A stretch of DNA of 64,000 nt. Source: JBHEBG01 sp046557915 (GTDB lineage: Bacteria; Bacteroidota; Bacteroidia; Flavobacteriales; Flavobacteriaceae). The position numbers and the translations under genes are program-made. Below the pieces are notes generated by a model, which saw only the letters and a list, made by a program, of their open reading frames with translations, searched no databases and was not told the DNA's origin. The stretch covers positions 434,001 to 498,000 of the forward strand of contig NZ_JBHEBG010000002.1 of assembly GCF_046557915.1 (NCBI RefSeq), in the 5' to 3' direction. Shown here in pieces: positions 60,470 through 64,000 of this stretch (its first letter is position 1; every line of letters begins with the position of its first letter).

Positions 60470-62266
60470 TTAATTCTTCCCCAATTTCTCTAATTCGGCA
60501 TTAATGGCCGTTTCCACTATAGGATACTCTTCCAGAAAGCAACCGTATAAAAATTCCAAATGCCTTGCGTCCTTGTCCGTGCGACTTACGTTATATATTT
60601 CTGCGGCCAATTTGTGCAAACTAAATGCGCCCATCATAGCCAAGCCGGATTTTACTTTATGTGCGGCAAATTCTATCTCCTCCATGTTTTTATTGTTGAG
60701 ATGGAGCCTAACTTTACCTATAAACTCCAATACATTTTGCTTGTATAACACTACCAACTCTTCTAAAAGGATCATTTCTCCCTGACATTCTTTTAAAATG
60801 TTGGCGAGGTTTACTTTTGAGGTCTTATGGGCATCAACAACAGGTTGTTCCATAGGTTCGGCTTCAATGGCATAGATGGAATCCATGTCCTTTTTACTCT
60901 TGATCAGTTTTTGAAGCAATTCCTCCGGACTGTAAGGTTTTAAAATGTAATCGTTTATTCCGCTAACCGCGAACTGCTCCTCGTCCCTAATTGTAAAATC
61001 GGCCGTGAGCGCTATTATCGGGACGTTTTTAACGGATTTATTGGTACTATGCCTTATGCGTTCGGAGACTTCAAATCCGTTCATAACGGGCATGCGCAAA
61101 TCCATAAGAACCATATCTATTTTATGGTTTTCCAATACATTCAAGCCGTACAGGGCATTGTCCGTAATATGCACCCTACATCCCCAGGTTCTGAGTCTCT
61201 GCTCAATAAGCCTTTGGTTTAAAAGGTTGTCCTCAAAAACCAAGATTCGCATGCCCTTTACCAAAGCCTTATTGGCTTCCATGGTAACGGCAGGCTTATT
61301 TTGTTCTGGTTTATACGAACCAGAACCTTGCTCAAAGGGCAGTACAAACTTAAATGTGGTTCCCACGCCCAATTTGCTGGAAACGCTAATATTTCCGTTT
61401 AGGTTTTCTATAATTTGCTTAACGATACTGAGACCCAATCCGGATCCTCCGTACTTTTTATGTGTAGTAAATTCGGCTTGCCTAAAAGATTCGAAAATGT
61501 TCTTCAAGTTATCTTCCGAAATACCTATTCCGGTATCGCTTATCTCAAATTCCAAAAGAAAATTTCCTGCGGGTTGGCCTTTCTTTCTTACCCGAAGGCT
61601 AATGCTTCCCTCTTCAACAAATTTTATCGCATTACCCAAAAGATTTAGCAATACCTGAGATAATTTGGACGGATCTCCTTTCAAAACTTCGGGTATGTCC
61701 TCTTCCATATCTACCTTAAGCGTTACATTTTTGTCCACTATAAGCGTATTGCACAGGTACATTACATCTTTAACGATGCGATAAAAATTGAAATCAACAG
61801 ATTCGAAATGCTCTAAACCGATCCTAAGTTTGGAATATTCCAAAAGCTCGTTAATAATTTCCAAGAGTGTACGGGAAGCGGACTGTATGGCATCTACCTG
61901 ATTCTTCTGCGCACCACTGAGCTGACTTTCCTTCAAAAGGTCCGTAAACCCTATGATACCGTTTAGGGGAGTACGCATTTCATGGCTTACTGTTGCAATA
62001 AGCATACCACTGGTCTTATCTAATTTCGCCTTATTGTGATCATCGGTTTCTTTATCGGTACGGATCGGTTCTCTTCCTATCGTGCTTTTATGGATAGTTG
62101 AAATTTGAACAGGTTCTCCGAAAACTTTTCCTTCTAGATTTGTTTTAAAGGCGTGAAAAGAATTTTTAAGACTAGAAGCCTCATCAGTGGTCAGTTCTTC
62201 AAAGGAAAAATCATTGAGTTTGGCTTCCAAATGGGATAAGTGAACGAGTAGGTCTTTGGGTTTCAA
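60470..62266 (-). CDS. Cytosolic hybrid histidine kinase with REC and HPt domains
   Basis: The product has 598 residues with no membrane helix and no recognised sensor domain. Order: N-terminal helical 1-80; HisKA with ATVSHEMRTPLNG (His95); HATPase with NLLGNAIKFVEEG, SDTGIGIS and YGGSGLGLSIVKQ; REC with FEDN (345-347), Asp389 in DMVLMDLRMPVMNG, Lys in LKPYSP; HPt with His536 (EFAAHKVKSGLAMMGA). The phosphorelay His95-Asp389-His536 would end on Asp54 of the adjacent receiver. The input signal could be sensed by the N-terminal region or by partner proteins. Confidence 0.94.
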   Translation of the reverse strand: MKPKDLLVHLSHLEAKLNDFSFEELTTDEASSLKNSFHAFKTNLEGKVFGEPVQISTIHKSTIGREPIRTDKETDDHNKAKLDKTSGMLIATVSHEMRTPLNGIIGFTDLLKESQLSGAQKNQVDAIQSASRTLLEIINELLEYSKLRIGLEHFESVDFNFYRIVKDVMYLCNTLIVDKNVTLKVDMEEDIPEVLKGDPSKLSQVLLNLLGNAIKFVEEGSISLRVRKKGQPAGNFLLEFEISDTGIGISEDNLKNIFESFRQAEFTTHKKYGGSGLGLSIVKQIIENLNGNISVSSKLGVGTTFKFVLPFEQGSGSYKPEQNKPAVTMEANKALVKGMRILVFEDNLLNQRLIEQRLRTWGCRVHITDNALYGLNVLENHKIDMVLMDLRMPVMNGFEVSERIRHSTNKSVKNVPIIALTADFTIRDEEQFAVSGINDYILKPYSPEELLQKLIKSKKDMDSIYAIEAEPMEQPVVDAHKTSKVNLANILKECQGEMILLEELVVLYKQNVLEFIGKVRLHLNNKNMEEIEFAAHKVKSGLAMMGAFSLHKLAAEIYNVSRTDKDARHLEFLYGCFLEEYPIVETAINAELEKLGKN

Positions 62267-62446
62267 TTGGCTTTAGATTTGAGTCGATTTATAAAACAGA
62301 AAATAAACTATTGCTTAGTTTCCTTAACATTCTGGTTGTTATAGGATTAAAACTCCTCATTTCAAGCCCCCTATGCAATTAAATGTTACCTACCCTTCGT
62401 TTTATGTTGTCAAAATGCTTTATTTGTAGGTATAATTAGAACCACT

Positions 62447-63736
62447 ATGAAACGAGCTACCCTTTTTTTATCTACGCTAATCCTATTGTCCTGTGGAGAG
62501 CAGGCAAAAAAAGACAATGAAACCATGGAACAGAAAGCGCAACGAATTCATGAAAAGGTGATTACTTTGGACACCCATAACGATATAAATGTTAAAAATT
62601 TTACGGATAGTATAAACTATTCCCAAAACCTGGATACCCAAGTAAATCTTCCCAAGATGAAGGCGGGAGGTTTGGATGTTAGCTGGCTTATTGTTTATAC
62701 CGGACAGGATTCTTTAAACGCTGAAGGATATGCAAAGGCCAAAGAGAATGCCATGGCCAAATTTAAGGCCATTCATCGCCTTTGTGAGGAATTTGCACCT
62801 AACGAGATGGCATTGGCCCTTACCTCCGATGATGTACGCAATATTCATGCTCAGGGCAAGAAGGTAGCCATGATCGGGGTGGAGAATGCCTATCCAATTG
62901 GATTGGATATTTCCAATTTTGAAAAATACCACGAAATGGGCGCTCGTTATGTTTCTTTGTCCCATAACGGCCACAGCCAATTTAGCGATTCCAACACTGG
63001 GGAAGAAGATGATATTTGGTTACATAATGGTTTAAGTGAACTAGGCAAAGATGCTGTAAAAGAGATGAATAGACTTGGAATAATGATTGATATTTCTCAT
63101 CCGTCCAAGGAGGCAATATTACAAACGATAGCACTTTCCAAAGCACCTGTAATAGCATCGCATTCATCTGCACGCGCCCTTTGTGATCATAGCAGAAACC
63201 TGGATGATGAGATGCTATTGCTCTTAAAGGAAAATGGCGGCGTGGTACAGACGGTAGCATTTAGTGCTTATTTGAACACGGAGAAGCATAATCAACGGGC
63301 CGCTTATATGAAGACAGTGCACCAAAAGGTGGCAGATTCCCTAAACATTGAATGGCACGAACGTTCTGCCCTTGGCACACTTAATGATCAGCAGAAAGAA
63401 GCTTATTTGGAGAATTACCCCAAAGTACTCAGCATTGCCGAGGATTTGATAAAGAACCGCGAGGATGTGCCTGCCGCTGTAAATGTTAGCGATTTTGTAG
63501 ACCATATCGATTATATGGTAAAACTCATAGGGCTGGAACATGTGGGTATAAGCTCGGACTTTGACGGTGGTGGTGGCATTGAAGGCTGGTCCGATGCTTC
63601 CGAAACGTTCAATGTAACCTTAGAATTGGTTAAAAGAGGGTATTCAGAAGAGGAAATTGCGAAACTATGGGGAGGCAATTTATTACGTGTCCTAGACGAA
63701 GTTCAGGCCTTTGCCGCCTCTTCCTCGGGGTCCTAA
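62447..63736 (+). CDS. M19 membrane dipeptidase-like lipoprotein
   Basis: The product has 429 residues: lipobox ILLSC (Cys16). M19 renal-dipeptidase motifs: VITLDTHNDIN (first metal ligands HxD), MIGVENAYPIG (Glu), LSHNGHSQF, IDISHPSKEA (His), APVIASHSSARAL (His) and GISSDFDGGG (Asp). It hydrolyses dipeptides, often of D-amino-acid or peptidoglycan origin. It faces a divergent kinase gene and converges with an alpha/beta hydrolase. Confidence 0.92.
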   Translation: MKRATLFLSTLILLSCGEQAKKDNETMEQKAQRIHEKVITLDTHNDINVKNFTDSINYSQNLDTQVNLPKMKAGGLDVSWLIVYTGQDSLNAEGYAKAKENAMAKFKAIHRLCEEFAPNEMALALTSDDVRNIHAQGKKVAMIGVENAYPIGLDISNFEKYHEMGARYVSLSHNGHSQFSDSNTGEEDDIWLHNGLSELGKDAVKEMNRLGIMIDISHPSKEAILQTIALSKAPVIASHSSARALCDHSRNLDDEMLLLLKENGGVVQTVAFSAYLNTEKHNQRAAYMKTVHQKVADSLNIEWHERSALGTLNDQQKEAYLENYPKVLSIAEDLIKNREDVPAAVNVSDFVDHIDYMVKLIGLEHVGISSDFDGGGGIEGWSDASETFNVTLELVKRGYSEEEIAKLWGGNLLRVLDEVQAFAASSSGS

Positions 63737-63771
63737 CCCCTAAACTAAACACTTTTCTTGATGCAACTTAG

Positions 63772-64000
63772 CTATATGGATTTCAGAAATTTAATGACTG
63801 CTTCCCAATAGCCCTCATGGTCCCCAAATTTTTCCCATAAAGCCCTTGAACCATGGTTGCCTGGGGTTTTCGGTAAGTAATATTGCTTGCCGGGAGCTGA
63901 TATGACTTTAAAAATTGATTCCCAGTTTTTATGTTCGTTTTTGGCCGAAGTGATAAAAACCGGAGCCGTAATGTTCTTGGCACTTTGGGTTATGAAATCT
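63772..64000 (-). CDS. Alpha/beta hydrolase, C-terminal part (cut by window edge)
   Basis: Reading from the window end to the stop at 63772 gives 75 residues: KNITAPVFITSAKNEHKNW, then PGKQYYLPKTPGNHGSRALW, then YWEAVIKFLKSI. The strand APVFITSAKNE and the PGNHGSRALW motif, with the catalytic His, are typical of dienelactone-hydrolase-type alpha/beta hydrolases. The nucleophile and N-terminus lie outside the window. Confidence 0.75.
   Translation of the reverse strand, partial: DFITQSAKNITAPVFITSAKNEHKNWESIFKVISAPGKQYYLPKTPGNHGSRALWEKFGDHEGYWEAVIKFLKSI

Noticed and set aside
63727..63740. GGGGT-CCTA-ACCCC hairpin as dipeptidase terminator
   Set aside because: The stem is only 5 bp and no T run follows; too weak to call.
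63783..63983. 66-codon minus-strand ORF at the window end
   Set aside because: It is in a different frame from the alpha/beta hydrolase C-terminus, which has recognisable motifs and covers the same DNA.

Overview
The window looks like a chromosomal segment of a marine-type Flavobacteriaceae bacterium (phylum Bacteroidota; Maribacter/Zobellia/Arenibacter-like, genus not determinable from sequence alone). The evidence is low-to-moderate GC, few Shine-Dalgarno sites, at least one clean Bacteroidota promoter (TTG, 19 nt, TATATTTG), many lipoproteins with an acidic stretch right after the lipobox cysteine, TonB/SusC-style proteins, DUF4251, DUF6155 and DUF7079 families, a short primary sigma factor lacking region 1.1, and a type II MenB. 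No rRNA, tRNA, CRISPR array, prophage or intact insertion sequence was seen.

Layout. 1-2967: a GAF/LytS-type kinase with a degraded ATP-binding domain, a truncated 7TMR-DISM receptor and a lipoprotein. 3342-7045: an apparent copper-acquisition locus (small Cys-rich protein, OprC/NosA-like TonB-dependent receptor with CxxxM and HxM motifs, Met/His-rich lipoprotein). 7108-8485: small lipoproteins and a gene remnant, with a 25-bp direct repeat. 8577-12089: MFS exporter, bestrophin, HExxH lipoprotein. 12450-13716: a small-peptide array, namely one 49-codon ORF followed by five 36-codon ORFs separated by spacers built from heptanucleotides and closed by a strong terminator. 13729-18263: DUF4251 protein, exported methyltransferase, sortilin-type beta-propeller. 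18482-19947: thioredoxin-fold protein, then an SRPBCC/ArsR operon with two identical-arm operators. 19951-23966: DUF2652 protein, trehalase, serine hydrolase. 24116-25542: protealysin-like M4 protease with its emfourin inhibitor gene.

25664-35364 is a molybdenum-cofactor block on the minus strand: 2Fe-2S subunit, Tat-exported molybdopterin subunit, MoaD, MoaA, MobA, MoeB-rhodanese, MoeA, XdhC, MocA and an amidohydrolase. It supplies and assembles a xanthine dehydrogenase/isoquinoline oxidoreductase-type enzyme; MoaC and MoaE are not here. 35593-42239 holds a vWA lipoprotein, an OmpA-family lipoprotein and a four-gene envelope set (VCBS/heme protein, 3D domain, amidase, M14 peptidase). 42356-52109 holds pirin, serine hydrolase, menB, a barrel-less TonB-plug protein, glycosyltransferase, helicase, DUF6155 and the primary sigma factor.

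52581-62266 is a tight six-gene operon: cytosolic hybrid kinase with HPt, single-domain response regulator, membrane HEAT-repeat protein with a long acidic insert, processive family 2 glycosyltransferase, LTA-synthase-like alkaline-phosphatase-superfamily enzyme with a TPR tail, and a TPR plus YaiO outer-membrane barrel. It reads as a phosphorelay-controlled system that makes, decorates and exports an exopolysaccharide. The window ends with an M19 dipeptidase and the 3' part of an alpha/beta hydrolase. The peptide array and the HEAT/GT2/YaiO operon are the two best candidates for undescribed systems.
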